The notes below the pieces were generated by a model. The model saw only the letters and a list, made by a program, of their open reading frames with translations. It searched no databases and was not told where the DNA came from. Shown here piece by piece: positions 8,238 to 16,879 of a DNA stretch of 52,329 bases; the first letter of the stretch is position 1; every line of letters begins with the position of its first letter. The position numbers and the translations under genes are program-made. Origin of the DNA: an uncultured Algibacter sp. (GTDB lineage Bacteria; Bacteroidota; Bacteroidia; Flavobacteriales; Flavobacteriaceae); assembly GCA_938003745.1 (NCBI GenBank), contig CALKXS010000006.1:1-52329 (forward strand), given 5' to 3'.

Positions 8238-8738
8238 ATGAAACAGAAATCAACAACAGCAAATCCATCATTTATGACGAAAAATAAAGACCTTTTAGTG
8301 GTAGGTGGTGTTATCGTGGTACTCGCAGGAGCTGCTACTGCGTATTATTTTATGACGAAGAAGAAAGAGAAAAAAGAAGCTGAATTAGCAAGTGCTTCTT
8401 CTGGAGTTACAACGGTTGCAAGCGGTTCGTCCAGCTATCAAACACCACCGTTTATTCCAAGTTCTTCAACATCATCAGGTTCAAGTACGAAACCAGTTAT
8501 TACTAAAACAGGCTATCCTATCAAATATGGAAGCCGTCATCCTGATGTGAAAATTTTGCAACGCTACCTGAAAATCTACAAAGAAGATTTAGGTAAAACG
8601 GGACCAAAACGAGATGGTGTGGATGGTCAATTCGGCCCTAAAACTTCACGAGCTGCGCAAAAGCGATTAAAGAAAACAGTATTCACACAAGCTGATATCG
8701 CAGGAATGCGAAAAGCGCTATCAAGTCTTGGGAAATAA
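8238..8738 (+). CDS. Membrane-anchored peptidoglycan-binding-domain protein
   Basis: The protein has 166 residues with one membrane helix (about 20-38), a Ser/Thr-rich linker (about 50-90), and a C-terminal PG_binding_1-like domain: the start YGSRHPDVKILQRYL and the later DGVDGQFGPKTSRAAQKRL carry the family's G-x-x-x-x-x-V-x-x-L-Q and D-G-x-F-G-x-x-T signatures. It would tether a membrane to the cell wall. The next gene begins at its last base and encodes a second, more degenerate version. Confidence 0.8.
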   Translation: MKQKSTTANPSFMTKNKDLLVVGGVIVVLAGAATAYYFMTKKKEKKEAELASASSGVTTVASGSSSYQTPPFIPSSSTSSGSSTKPVITKTGYPIKYGSRHPDVKILQRYLKIYKEDLGKTGPKRDGVDGQFGPKTSRAAQKRLKKTVFTQADIAGMRKALSSLGK

Positions 8739-9241
8739 TGAGCGAACAAACGATGCAAAAAGGATTACTTATCGCTGGTGGGCTTTTGGGATTAGGATTA
8801 TTGGGTTACGTCCTCTTTAGAGATAAAGAAGAAACTGTCGAGGATGCCGAATTTACCATTGTAGAGAAATCAAAACCCGAAAAAGAAGATAAACCTACAC
8901 CTGTTAAAAAAATGATTCCTGTTGTAGAAATGGAGCCTATTGTTTCCTTAGAAAAAGAAAAGAAAGCAATTGTCAATAAGCCCGAAGTACTGCCAGAACC
9001 CAATGATAATTTTCCATTAAAATTAGGAAGCAAAGGAGAACGCGTCTATCAACTACGTGTGTATCTCTTAAAAAATCACGGAGTAGCAAAAGGTTTAATA
9101 ACCGATGAGTTTGATGCCATTACTGAAGAACGTGTTTTAAGACTTTACAAAGTAAAAGAAGTGACAGAACAGCTATTTAACGAGCGAAATATGGGTAAGA
9201 TAAAAAAGCAACAAAAAGATGGCAGAAAAGCGAAGCATTAA
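8738..9241 (+). CDS. Membrane-anchored, degenerate peptidoglycan-binding-like protein
   Basis: The protein has 167 residues with one membrane helix (about 9-26), a long acidic/basic/Pro-rich linker, then a domain starting LKLGSKGERVYQLRVYL that resembles the first repeat of PG_binding_1, followed by DEFDAITEERVLRLY in place of the usual D-G-x-F-G-x-x-T. It is probably a diverged sister of the preceding protein. It overlaps the next gene by 23 nt in another frame. Confidence 0.7.
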   Translation: MSEQTMQKGLLIAGGLLGLGLLGYVLFRDKEETVEDAEFTIVEKSKPEKEDKPTPVKKMIPVVEMEPIVSLEKEKKAIVNKPEVLPEPNDNFPLKLGSKGERVYQLRVYLLKNHGVAKGLITDEFDAITEERVLRLYKVKEVTEQLFNERNMGKIKKQQKDGRKAKH

Positions 9242-9467
9242 AGATTTAATAGACGGTCTGGTAGATAAAGATGGTATCAAAACGGAAGTTACCGTCACAC
9301 TTACCAATCAAACATTAACCAAGATAATTCTTGCGCTATTAGCTTCTGGAGCAACCATAGTTTTAGTAGCACATTTGACTAAGAATCTATTTCCAAATCA
9401 TCAAATAGCACTTCTGCAAGCAGATATTAAAAGCATAAAATCAACCCTTAAAACACAATTAAAATGA
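9219..9467 (+). CDS. Small single-span membrane protein
   Basis: An 82-residue protein: charged N-terminus, one hydrophobic helix near 33-53 (ILALLASGATIVLVAHL), then a charged helix. The start is inside the preceding gene and the stop overlaps the next start by 4 nt. No family recognised; it precedes a holin-like gene. Confidence 0.65.
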   Translation: MAEKRSIKDLIDGLVDKDGIKTEVTVTLTNQTLTKIILALLASGATIVLVAHLTKNLFPNHQIALLQADIKSIKSTLKTQLK

Positions 9468-9787
9468 TAGAAATTTTAGCATACATTTCCAATTATTTAA
9501 ACAGTCTGGACTGGGCTTATATCCTCACCTTTATAGTGATTGCTTATGGCCTTAATCATTACCGCTCAACCAACTTTTTCTATGAAGTCTTTAAACTCAA
9601 AATTGCGACTCGTTATCGTGTGCTCATTATTGGCATTATTTACGGCGTTGCGTTGTTTTTCTTGAGAGGTTATCAAATTAAAATGATTGAGTGTTTATTA
9701 CAGTCTTTTGCTTTTGCATTGGTCTTTCATAAACTCTTATTAGAGAAGTTTTTGAACAAGCTATTTCAAACGAAACCTAAAGAGTAA
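9464..9787 (+). CDS. Holin-like small membrane protein (3 spans)
   Basis: A 107-residue protein with three hydrophobic segments (about 15-30, 49-68, 75-95) and a Lys-rich tail, the general shape of a class I holin. Neighbours encode wall-active enzymes and coiled-coil membrane proteins, which supports a lysis role. Holins are too diverse to call by sequence alone, so this is inference. It is coupled to both neighbours by overlapping start/stop codons. Confidence 0.6.
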   Translation: MIEILAYISNYLNSLDWAYILTFIVIAYGLNHYRSTNFFYEVFKLKIATRYRVLIIGIIYGVALFFLRGYQIKMIECLLQSFAFALVFHKLLLEKFLNKLFQTKPKE

Positions 9788-10137
9788 TGAAGTTTTGGAA
9801 ACCTTTTTTATTAGTGCTTTGGATTGCAGGGATTATTGTCTTGCTCATCTTTTACATCATTCCGCACGAAGAAGCTTTGAACAATGACACTATTCAGAAA
9901 TTAGAAGAGGAAAACGAACTACTCTCAATTGAGAATGTAACCCTTGATGAAGAAATAAAAAGGCTAAAAAAGCAAACGGATAGCTTAACTGGTAAAATAG
10001 TCTCAAGCCATAAAACGATAGAAAATTTACAAAATGCACTGGATGAAAAAATTAATACTATTGGTAGGATGTCTGCTCTGGACTTGTATGAGTATTTCTC
10101 AGGATTTACAGCCGATAGTTCAAGATATAAAGAGTAA
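9787..10137 (+). CDS. N-anchored coiled-coil protein (spanin-like?)
   Basis: A 116-residue protein with an N-terminal membrane helix (about 7-25) and a long coiled coil (about 35-95; ENELLSIENVTL, heptad-like Leu/Ile). The last 95 nt are shared, in another frame, with the start of the following secreted protein gene. An anchored coiled coil overlapping a second exported protein gene is the arrangement of i-spanin/o-spanin pairs. The partner here lacks an obvious lipobox, so the comparison is only suggestive. Confidence 0.6.
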   Translation: MKFWKPFLLVLWIAGIIVLLIFYIIPHEEALNNDTIQKLEEENELLSIENVTLDEEIKRLKKQTDSLTGKIVSSHKTIENLQNALDEKINTIGRMSALDLYEYFSGFTADSSRYKE

Positions 10138-10462
10138 GAAATACTTCTGTTTTGACTTGGCGCAATCCAAGTATCTGGCAAAGCGATTAGAGTTCAGTCT
10201 TTATCAAGATAGCATTATCGATACGCTGCAGTTACGCAATTATAGATGGCAGTATCTCACTCAAAAAAAGGATACTATCATCTTTAAATTGGAGCACAAA
10301 GTTGAAAACCTTGTTGTCATTCAAAATAATGATGAGTCACATATTCAAGAGCTAAACTTGACCATTAAAAGACAGCATAAACAAATAAAAAGAGGTAAGC
10401 TGGAGCGCTGGTTTTTTGGCGGTGGCTTACTCATATTAACCGGAATAATAATAGCACAATAA
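10043..10462 (+). CDS. Exported coiled-coil protein with C-terminal membrane segment
   Basis: From the ATG at 10043 (an ATG at 10034 is the alternative) the protein has 139 residues. A signal peptide (KKLILLVGCLLWTC, with cleavage likely after SIS-Q) is followed by a helical region and one membrane helix at the C-terminus (FFGGGLLILTGIIIAQ). The first third of the gene is embedded in the previous gene in a different frame. Export plus coiled coil plus overlap fits a lysis or envelope-bridging pair with 9787-10137, but this is not proven. Confidence 0.62.
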   Translation: MKKLILLVGCLLWTCMSISQDLQPIVQDIKSKKYFCFDLAQSKYLAKRLEFSLYQDSIIDTLQLRNYRWQYLTQKKDTIIFKLEHKVENLVVIQNNDESHIQELNLTIKRQHKQIKRGKLERWFFGGGLLILTGIIIAQ

Positions 10463-10995
10463 TGAGTATAGTAGGATATCAAAGTAATGTAATAATTAAA
10501 ACACAAGGTGGCGGATTAATAGCAAACACTCAGCGAGAGCTGAGTGTGCCGTCTAATCAATTAAATGCAGATATGTTGCATTCACCTGGTCGTAATATTT
10601 ATGCAGTGATTAACGAGAATATCGTCATTGGCAAAGACATTAGATTGCGCTCCAGATCTGGAAGAAAGGAAATTGCGGGCTGGCAGTTGAGTCTACCAGC
10701 ACCAATCAACAAAAACCAACAAGGCGAGCATACTGGAACACTTTTGAGCCGTCAAGGAAAACCATTTTACTATGCAATAGATGATGACGGTCGTGTATTT
10801 GTAAGTGGCATTTTTAACGATCCAGAAGATGAAATCATCTTTAATGTTAACCCTTATGTGGCTGAGCTTCCACTGAAATTCAGACCGTTCTCAGGTGGAA
10901 TATTTGTATTGCCTCCAGATGTCATCGAGAGAGATGAAATCGAAGAATCTGAGCCAGTAATTGTAAGAAGAACACGAGTTTCTAAAACGCTGTAA
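10462..10995 (+). CDS. Beta-rich protein, unknown (structural?)
   Basis: A 177-residue protein with no membrane helix or signal peptide. Many Gly/Asn-punctuated strands (SIVGYQSNVIIKTQGGG, FYYAIDDDGRVFVSG) suggest a beta sandwich; the C-terminus is acidic then Arg-rich. It starts at the last base of the upstream stop. No family recognised. It could be a minor structural protein of the same particle as the first and the propeller proteins. Confidence 0.65.
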   Translation: MSIVGYQSNVIIKTQGGGLIANTQRELSVPSNQLNADMLHSPGRNIYAVINENIVIGKDIRLRSRSGRKEIAGWQLSLPAPINKNQQGEHTGTLLSRQGKPFYYAIDDDGRVFVSGIFNDPEDEIIFNVNPYVAELPLKFRPFSGGIFVLPPDVIERDEIEESEPVIVRRTRVSKTL

Positions 10996-11007
10996 TAAAA
11001 ATAATGA

Positions 11008-11023
11008 TGCTTTCGCGAAAGCG
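11008..11023. repeat. Iterated palindrome, intergenic copy (15/16)
   Basis: TGCTTTCGCGAAAGCG in the 42-bp gap between 10995 and 11038, one of two copies outside genes. Confidence 0.93.
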
Positions 11024-11037
11024 TAATCTAAAAAGTA

Positions 11038-11370
11038 ATGGATTTAATCAAAATACTTGCAATTGTACTGGGTGCTACTGGGTTTTGGAAACTCATTGAA
11101 GTGCTATTGCAATATGGGACGCAAAGACGTCTTAAAAGTGCGGAAATACGTAACCTAAACGTCCAGGCCAATAGTCTTGTAGTGGAAAACTATAAGCTAT
11201 GGTCTGAGAATATGGAAAAGCGTTTAAAACAACTGGAGAGCAAGAATACCTTGATGAATAAAACGATAACTAAACAACGAGATCGTATCACTGATCTTGA
11301 AAAGTATATCGAGCAGTTAGAAGAAGAAATTCAAATTTTTAATAAGCAAAAAAGCAATGAACGTAGATAA
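11038..11370 (+). CDS. N-anchored coiled-coil protein
   Basis: A 110-residue protein: a short hydrophobic N-terminus (LIKILAIVLGATGFWKLIEVLL) followed by a continuous coiled coil (about 45-105, rich in Glu/Lys/Leu/Gln). It resembles small i-spanin or phage membrane coiled-coil proteins in shape only. The next small gene starts inside its last 14 nt. Confidence 0.65.
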   Translation: MDLIKILAIVLGATGFWKLIEVLLQYGTQRRLKSAEIRNLNVQANSLVVENYKLWSENMEKRLKQLESKNTLMNKTITKQRDRITDLEKYIEQLEEEIQIFNKQKSNERR

Positions 11371-11503
11371 AGGAAATAATACATTGAACTATATTTTTGG
11401 AGCGTTTATACTATTAAGCGCTGTAAAAATAAGTTCCGACCTATTCTTGAGATACAAGAAAAGCAAAGAGTCTGCAAAAGGATGTGGTTGTGGTAAAAAG
11501 TAA
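11357..11503 (+). CDS. 48-residue membrane microprotein with CGCG tail
   Basis: ATG at 11357, stop TAA at 11501-11503. One hydrophobic stretch (YIFGAFILLSAV) is followed by a Lys/Ser-rich segment and an end reading GCGCGKK, so two cysteines sit at the C-terminus. It overlaps both neighbours in other frames, consistent with the packing of the whole run. The C-x-C tail could bind metal or be modified; function unknown. Confidence 0.6.
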   Translation: MNVDKGNNTLNYIFGAFILLSAVKISSDLFLRYKKSKESAKGCGCGKK

Positions 11504-12020
11504 CAATCAACATATCTATGTTGGATTAGGCACCTTGTCAATTTTGATGATAGGTGCTTTTGTTATTTACAGAAAATCAAAAGTAAAGTCCGCTAAAAAT
11601 CGAGTGGTGCAAATCCATCAACGACCTATCGACTTGTCGGTTTTTGACAGTCCAGATATTCCTGGTTCTGGTAATTGTATGGATCGCCAGTTGATTTTTA
11701 TGCTTCAGCAACTCGAAGCTCGTACTGGGTATCCTATTTTCAATTGGATTAACTCTGGTGCTCGAAGTCCATCACATAATAGCAAAGTAGGTGGCGTGTC
11801 TAATTCTTCTCATAAAATGCCAACTTGTAAGGCTGTAGATATTAAAGCTCAAACTACGTTTATCAGAAATCACTTGGTCTCTGTGGCTCGCGATGTAGGT
11901 TTTAAGCGCATTGGAGTAGGTAGAACCTTTGTACATCTTGATACTGATGATATGAAGTCGCAGTATGTTGCTTGGGGATATCCAAGTGGGACGCCTGCGG
12001 AGGTTAATCCTTTTGTTTAG
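11484..12020 (+). CDS. Membrane-anchored M15-type D,D/L,D-peptidase
   Basis: A 178-residue protein (GTG start at 11484, other in-frame GTGs close by). A membrane helix near 11-28 is followed by a peptidase M15-like domain: ...INSGARSPSHN..., H110 in SSHK, D119 in CKAVDI and H151 in FVHLD fit the H-x(n)-D ... H-x-D zinc pattern, with two extra residues between the first His and Asp. It would cut peptidoglycan peptide cross-links or stems, as endolysin peptidases do. It is the last gene of the run. Confidence 0.75.
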   Translation: MVVVKSNNQHIYVGLGTLSILMIGAFVIYRKSKVKSAKNRVVQIHQRPIDLSVFDSPDIPGSGNCMDRQLIFMLQQLEARTGYPIFNWINSGARSPSHNSKVGGVSNSSHKMPTCKAVDIKAQTTFIRNHLVSVARDVGFKRIGVGRTFVHLDTDDMKSQYVAWGYPSGTPAEVNPFV

Positions 12021-12060
12021 GTTTTGGATTAATTACTTTACTTTGTCTTAAAAAAGTATT

Positions 12061-12774
12061 GTGACAAGAATTAAGACAAAGGAAATTGAGCAACTACAGA
12101 TTGAACGCTTTATATCAAACGTGAAGCATGATATCATATTTCAGTCATTAGAAGCGTCTGAAACACCAGATTTTACTGTGGAGACGACTGATAAAATTAT
12201 TTCGATAGAACATACGAGATTCATTAACAATCAAAGTAAAATGGTAGAAGTGTACCGGCAAAGTATTATAGATGCAGCACGGCTTAAATTTGAGAATAAG
12301 TACGATGTGGAATTGCAATGTATGTTCAGGTACTCTGATGCTGTGATGGACAAGCAATATTCTAAAAAACATTATATTGACTTGTTTTTCAATCTTGTAG
12401 AGACTATTTATTTAGCAAATAAGGAAAGAGATTTTAGAGTTAGCACTAAGCATTGCAAGTTGGAAAATGAATTTGTAGATAGTATCAATGTGAGCTCAGA
12501 TACTACTTGGAGTAACTGGCAATCTGTAGGCGCATATCTGGTAAAGCCAATAGATTACAAAGACGTACAACGTGTAATAAATCACAAAGCCAGTCTAATT
12601 TCGCAATACCCAAATAATATTGATGAAAAATGGCTTGTTATTATTGCTGGCTTAGGACATCGATCTTCAGGATACAGATTTGATTTACTCGATAAGTCAT
12701 CAATTAATAAAAACGGTTTTGATCGTATTTATTTTTTTGATGATAGAACTGAAGATACTATTGAGATTGTTTAA
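12061..12774 (+). CDS. Possible PD-(D/E)xK-type nuclease, unknown
   Basis: A 237-residue protein from a GTG start. Near residues 36-55 the sequence PDFTV then KIISIEHTRF has the look of a PD-(D/E)xK core (Asp, then E-x-T in the next strand), although the Lys of the motif is replaced. The rest is mixed alpha/beta without a membrane segment. It is a single-gene unit that overlaps the end of jetD by 4 nt tail to tail, so it is next to a defence system but not in its operon. A nuclease or defence role is only a guess. Confidence 0.55.
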   Translation: MTRIKTKEIEQLQIERFISNVKHDIIFQSLEASETPDFTVETTDKIISIEHTRFINNQSKMVEVYRQSIIDAARLKFENKYDVELQCMFRYSDAVMDKQYSKKHYIDLFFNLVETIYLANKERDFRVSTKHCKLENEFVDSINVSSDTTWSNWQSVGAYLVKPIDYKDVQRVINHKASLISQYPNNIDEKWLVIIAGLGHRSSGYRFDLLDKSSINKNGFDRIYFFDDRTEDTIEIV

Positions 12775-13712
12775 TTTGAATTAAAAACTAATGATACCAT
12801 TTCTTTCAGGTTATTATCCTCTTCGGTAATCCACTGGTTATTTTCTATTAATTTCTTTAAAATAGTTTTGTGCTTTGTATCTAAGTCTTTTATGTCAAGA
12901 TTAGAATAATTTTCAGGATTATCCATATCTGCCCATAAGCTTTTATGTTCCGACTTTACGATACTTTTTGGACTGGCTGTTGGATAAAGAAGCTTAATTT
13001 GTGGAATAAGTTTACAAACCATATTGAAAATAAGTAGACCATCATAATCCCAATCGCCGGAATAGTAGATAGGCAAATTCCTGTCATAAGTATATTTTAG
13101 TTTTTCAATGTTTTTCCCTCCAGCATACCAAAGTTCATAACCGTATTTTCTAGGTAATGAAGGTCTCTTTAAAAAGTCTAAGTTTTCACAGAGAATAATC
13201 AACTTGGGGTCTTCACATTCTAAACGATACATATATTGCTGATCCCTATCATCAGCAAGCTCATCAATTTGAAGCATCTGTTTAACGGCATCAATTAAAG
13301 CTTTCTTACCAATCAAATATTTTTCATTTTTGAAAAACATAGAAGACACATTCCTGACGGTTTCCTCATTTTGTATTATTTGATTCCTAATTGGCAAAAG
13401 TTCGCCGCTGTCTATACGACGTTTCATATCCATTAGCTCTATGATATCTGCTTCTTCAAATCTGGTTTGGGGTTTTAAAAGCTGATTGTTTTCTAAAAAT
13501 GCGTAGTACTGATTAAACTTCTCGAGATACTCTTCTTCATACATCTCAAAAAAATCTTCATCGTCAGAATAATAAATCTTATAGCCTTCTTTAATTTCTT
13601 GGGTATCATTCAGCAAGTGTTGAAACAAAGAATCCTTAATTAAAGTTTCTTTAATCTTTGTTTCTTTATTTCTGTAAAGTTCATTTAATGATTTTAGTGC
13701 TACCCAATTCAT
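12771..13712 (-). CDS. jetD: Wadjet protein JetD (Toprim nuclease subunit)
   Basis: A 313-residue protein. The C-terminal half has the Toprim layout of JetD: E176 in LIILCENLDFL and the acidic cluster D220, D222, D224 in YYSGDWDYDGLLIF. In known Wadjet systems JetD is the nuclease that cleaves the circular plasmid DNA extruded by the SMC complex. It is shorter than many JetD proteins, mainly in the N-terminal part. The start overlaps jetC by 4 nt, so it is the last gene of the jetABCD operon. Confidence 0.85.
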   Translation of the reverse strand: MNWVALKSLNELYRNKETKIKETLIKDSLFQHLLNDTQEIKEGYKIYYSDDEDFFEMYEEEYLEKFNQYYAFLENNQLLKPQTRFEEADIIELMDMKRRIDSGELLPIRNQIIQNEETVRNVSSMFFKNEKYLIGKKALIDAVKQMLQIDELADDRDQQYMYRLECEDPKLIILCENLDFLKRPSLPRKYGYELWYAGGKNIEKLKYTYDRNLPIYYSGDWDYDGLLIFNMVCKLIPQIKLLYPTASPKSIVKSEHKSLWADMDNPENYSNLDIKDLDTKHKTILKKLIENNQWITEEDNNLKEMVSLVFNSN

Positions 13713-16700
13713 TGGTCATTTATATTATTTAAATAATCTGACAGATCTTGTCTGGCTTCATTAGTTTTAAAATAGCTGCTTGGCGGTGCATAATTGATAT
13801 TAACATCTTCGTAGCCTTCTATTAAATGGTGTAAATACCAGCCTTCGTTTTCATTAGAGCCGTAAGGTTCTGGTGTCATTGTCAACATTTGATACCCAAA
13901 CTCTTTTGCAATATTTGGAAAGGTGTTAAAGTTACCCTTATCCATATTAGAGACTTCTTCAAGTATTAAAAATTTGACACCTTTTCTATCTTCTTTTTGC
14001 ACAATTGAAAGTCTGCCAATACCTAATAATACAATCGCTGTATAGCTTTGTCCTGTGCTTCCTGTCTGATCAATGCCGTCTTTGTCTAATAATCTGGTAC
14101 TTAAATCAAAATAAGTTTTTGGGTCTAATAGGTCTGAAAATTTTATCTTCTCATTGTAGGAGGTTGTTTCTGCAAATATCTTTTCTACAAAACTTTCTAC
14201 TGAGTCTGAAAATTGTAATTCTCCTTCCGAGTAAGCGGCTTGAGTGGACGACTGTAGATTCTTCATCCAATCTATTTTGAATGTTTCATTTGGCGTAAAA
14301 TCTATTTTGAAATGGTACTTGTCACTAATTAGTCGCTCGTTAAAAAAATCGTTCAAATCTTCGACTGTTTTTTCAAAGTCTTGGTACTTTGTTTTTGTCA
14401 ATTTGAATATACGAAGCATCGCCTGCGTAATGGCCTGCATTACTTTAGTTCTGTTTTGATTAGATTTTTTAAGTGCTGGGGCAAGATTTTCAGTGTGTTT
14501 TATTTTTGGTCCTAATAGCACTAATTCTAAAACCGCAAATGAATAATTCTGATCATCCATTTGGTTTTTTACTTCTAAATCATCTTTGGTCGTATCGAAT
14601 TGGGATGATGCTTTACCATAAGCGTTTATGTAGTTGTCCTTATTTGTGTTATATAATTTTTGAAGATTTTCTACATTCACTTGATTGATATTAGTAGGCA
14701 CAAAATCCTGAATATGCAACTGACTGAAACGTGTTTTAAAGATAGTAAGCGCACCCTCATACTTTTTCTTTAGCTCATCTCGTTCTTTCTCCTGTGAGTC
14801 AAGCAACGCTTTAAGTGTGACTAAATTTTCTTCCTTTTGGGTTATGCTTGATTTTGAAGTCTCAAGTTTATTTTGCAAATCTGTATGGACAGACTTTTTA
14901 GCAGCTACTTTTTGAATATAAGATGTTAACTGGTCGTCTATTTTCTCATCTGTAATTTTAATTGGAATTTTCTTTTCAAGTGCTTCTAATTCTTGCAACG
15001 ATAGCTCCAAATCTTTCTGGTCTTGAGTAATTTTAGTAGAAAGACTTTCGGCAATACTCATTGCTATTTTTGACCTTTCGTATAACGAAAAGTCTTTAAA
15101 ATCTTTATTAAGATTTGTAAGCTCATCAAACGCTGACAAATCGTAAGGATCTCCTTTCTCAAATTTTAAAATTTCGCCAAGTTCATTATTGATAGACTTT
15201 ACTTGCTCGTTAATTGCTTTCTGCTTTTTTTTCTTAGCATCATTCATTTTAGCAGTATCTGCAAATATCTGTTTATCATTAGAGTAAGGCACAAAGGTTC
15301 GTAAAGCACCTATTGTAAACCAATAACCAGAATTCACCTTATCTTCTTCAATATTTTCAGGTTTCAAGAGAGAACTATCTTTAGTGTATTGACTTCCTTT
15401 AGTAGGATTATCTGGTTTTTCCCAATCCACATTTTTAAGCAATCCAAACAGTACAGTTTCCTGTTCTTTAGTAAGATTATTACCGTCTTTTAAAATCTGT
15501 GCGATTAAGGAACCATCTTCTCCAGCAGATAGAATACGATTGAGTGCTTCTAAGTCAGCAAGCTCTGAGCTCTTGACTGCTTTGTAGTCTGCAATAATTT
15601 TTAGCTGTGATGATGTCTTCTTATTTATTTTATCAATCGTACCGTATCTTTTTAAATCAGAATTAAGTTTATTTACCCTATCAATGATTGACTGGTGATT
15701 GTATTCTTCAATATTTATCTCAACTAAATTTGCTTGATCTATTTCAGGTAGCTTCATTTTTTGAAGCTGATTAAGACTTGCTAATTTTTCTGCTCGTGCA
15801 TTAAATAGATTTTTATAGTTTGTAAAGGATTCTTGAGCTTTAAAATAGGTGTCATAATCTGACTTTGTAATTTCAATTTGTTTAGAAATTTTTGGCAGGT
15901 CTGATTTTAGGTTACTGACGATATCTGTCTCTCTTTCAATTTTTTTAGAAGTTCCTATGCATTTATTTGCAATAGTTTCGTATTGCGAAAAATTACTATG
16001 GTATTCAGCTGTTAGATAATTTTGTTGCGCATCGTTTTTTAATTGCTCTAACTCTTTAAGATTACCTAATACTTCTTGTTTTAACTCAATAGTATGTATT
16101 TCCTCGTCCAGCTCATTGTATTCACTAATGAGTTTTTCAAGCTTCTCCTTGTTTGATTTGTATTTGGTCTCAAGCTTATCCAAACTATTCTCAAAAAGAA
16201 AATCCTTTAAAATTTTATCGCTCTCCGTATCTAATGAGTTTGCTTTTGAAAAGGATTGTATCACTTTCGCGAAAGCGTCCATATTTTCATCAATCGCAAG
16301 ATTTATAGGCAAAAGCTCATTAGTATATAAAAACTCATAGTATTCTTTTTTATCTTCTAAATCTGTGAAGGATTTTAGAAAGCCTTTTTTATTCTTTTTA
16401 AGATGCCTTGCAAGCTGGTTAATGGGCAAAAATTGACCGTCTTTTAAAAAATCTTTACTGTATGCTAACTGATTTGCGTTAAGTGCTAAAGCTTCAAGGT
16501 CTTTTCTGTCATTATCATTATAGGCTTGATTTAATATCCAGAATGATTTTAACGGCCTGCTACGCTTATTACCTATATTAGTACCAATAGTTATAAATTC
16601 ATTTTTCTTAAATTCTATATGTATAAATACATAAGCATCATCGGTATTATAAGGTATAGTATGTATGTGCCTTTCTTTATTTTTGAAGCTCTCGGTTCCA

Positions 16701-16879
16701 AAACTTATTTTGCTCTTTTGCCCAACAAAAATGAGTTGAAATAAGTCTGCTATAAGCGATTTACCGATACCATTGTTACCAGTAAAATCAGTCCTTACTT
16801 GATGTAATAAATAGTCTTGATTATAGTGCTTTCTCACACCAACTGTGGATAGCGAAAAAATTCTTGGATATTCTATCAT
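13709..16879 (-). CDS. jetC: Wadjet protein JetC (SMC/MukB-like ATPase)
   Basis: A 1056-residue protein with ATPase head halves at both ends and two long coiled coils with a hinge between, as in SMC/MukB. Walker A is GNNGIGKS at 34-41; a signature-like TGSTGQSYTAIVLLG and Walker B FLILEEVSNMD lie near 955-1000. It provides the loop-extrusion motor that senses small circular DNA in Wadjet. One palindrome copy, read as AFAKV, lies near residue 205. It is sandwiched by overlaps of one base with jetB and four with jetD. Confidence 0.9.
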   Translation of the reverse strand: MIEYPRIFSLSTVGVRKHYNQDYLLHQVRTDFTGNNGIGKSLIADLFQLIFVGQKSKISFGTESFKNKERHIHTIPYNTDDAYVFIHIEFKKNEFITIGTNIGNKRSRPLKSFWILNQAYNDNDRKDLEALALNANQLAYSKDFLKDGQFLPINQLARHLKKNKKGFLKSFTDLEDKKEYYEFLYTNELLPINLAIDENMDAFAKVIQSFSKANSLDTESDKILKDFLFENSLDKLETKYKSNKEKLEKLISEYNELDEEIHTIELKQEVLGNLKELEQLKNDAQQNYLTAEYHSNFSQYETIANKCIGTSKKIERETDIVSNLKSDLPKISKQIEITKSDYDTYFKAQESFTNYKNLFNARAEKLASLNQLQKMKLPEIDQANLVEINIEEYNHQSIIDRVNKLNSDLKRYGTIDKINKKTSSQLKIIADYKAVKSSELADLEALNRILSAGEDGSLIAQILKDGNNLTKEQETVLFGLLKNVDWEKPDNPTKGSQYTKDSSLLKPENIEEDKVNSGYWFTIGALRTFVPYSNDKQIFADTAKMNDAKKKKQKAINEQVKSINNELGEILKFEKGDPYDLSAFDELTNLNKDFKDFSLYERSKIAMSIAESLSTKITQDQKDLELSLQELEALEKKIPIKITDEKIDDQLTSYIQKVAAKKSVHTDLQNKLETSKSSITQKEENLVTLKALLDSQEKERDELKKKYEGALTIFKTRFSQLHIQDFVPTNINQVNVENLQKLYNTNKDNYINAYGKASSQFDTTKDDLEVKNQMDDQNYSFAVLELVLLGPKIKHTENLAPALKKSNQNRTKVMQAITQAMLRIFKLTKTKYQDFEKTVEDLNDFFNERLISDKYHFKIDFTPNETFKIDWMKNLQSSTQAAYSEGELQFSDSVESFVEKIFAETTSYNEKIKFSDLLDPKTYFDLSTRLLDKDGIDQTGSTGQSYTAIVLLGIGRLSIVQKEDRKGVKFLILEEVSNMDKGNFNTFPNIAKEFGYQMLTMTPEPYGSNENEGWYLHHLIEGYEDVNINYAPPSSYFKTNEARQDLSDYLNNINDQ
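16262..16277. repeat. Iterated palindrome in jetC (15/16)
   Basis: CACTTTCGCGAAAGCG, read on the minus strand as A-F-A-K-V within JetC. It is the only copy in the Wadjet operon. Confidence 0.9.

Noticed and set aside
1-12020. Contractile tail or T6SS-like injection system as the identity of the left operon.
   Set aside because: No sheath, tube, baseplate spike (VgrG/gp5) or AAA+ ClpV/contraction-type ATPase protein is visible among the genes.
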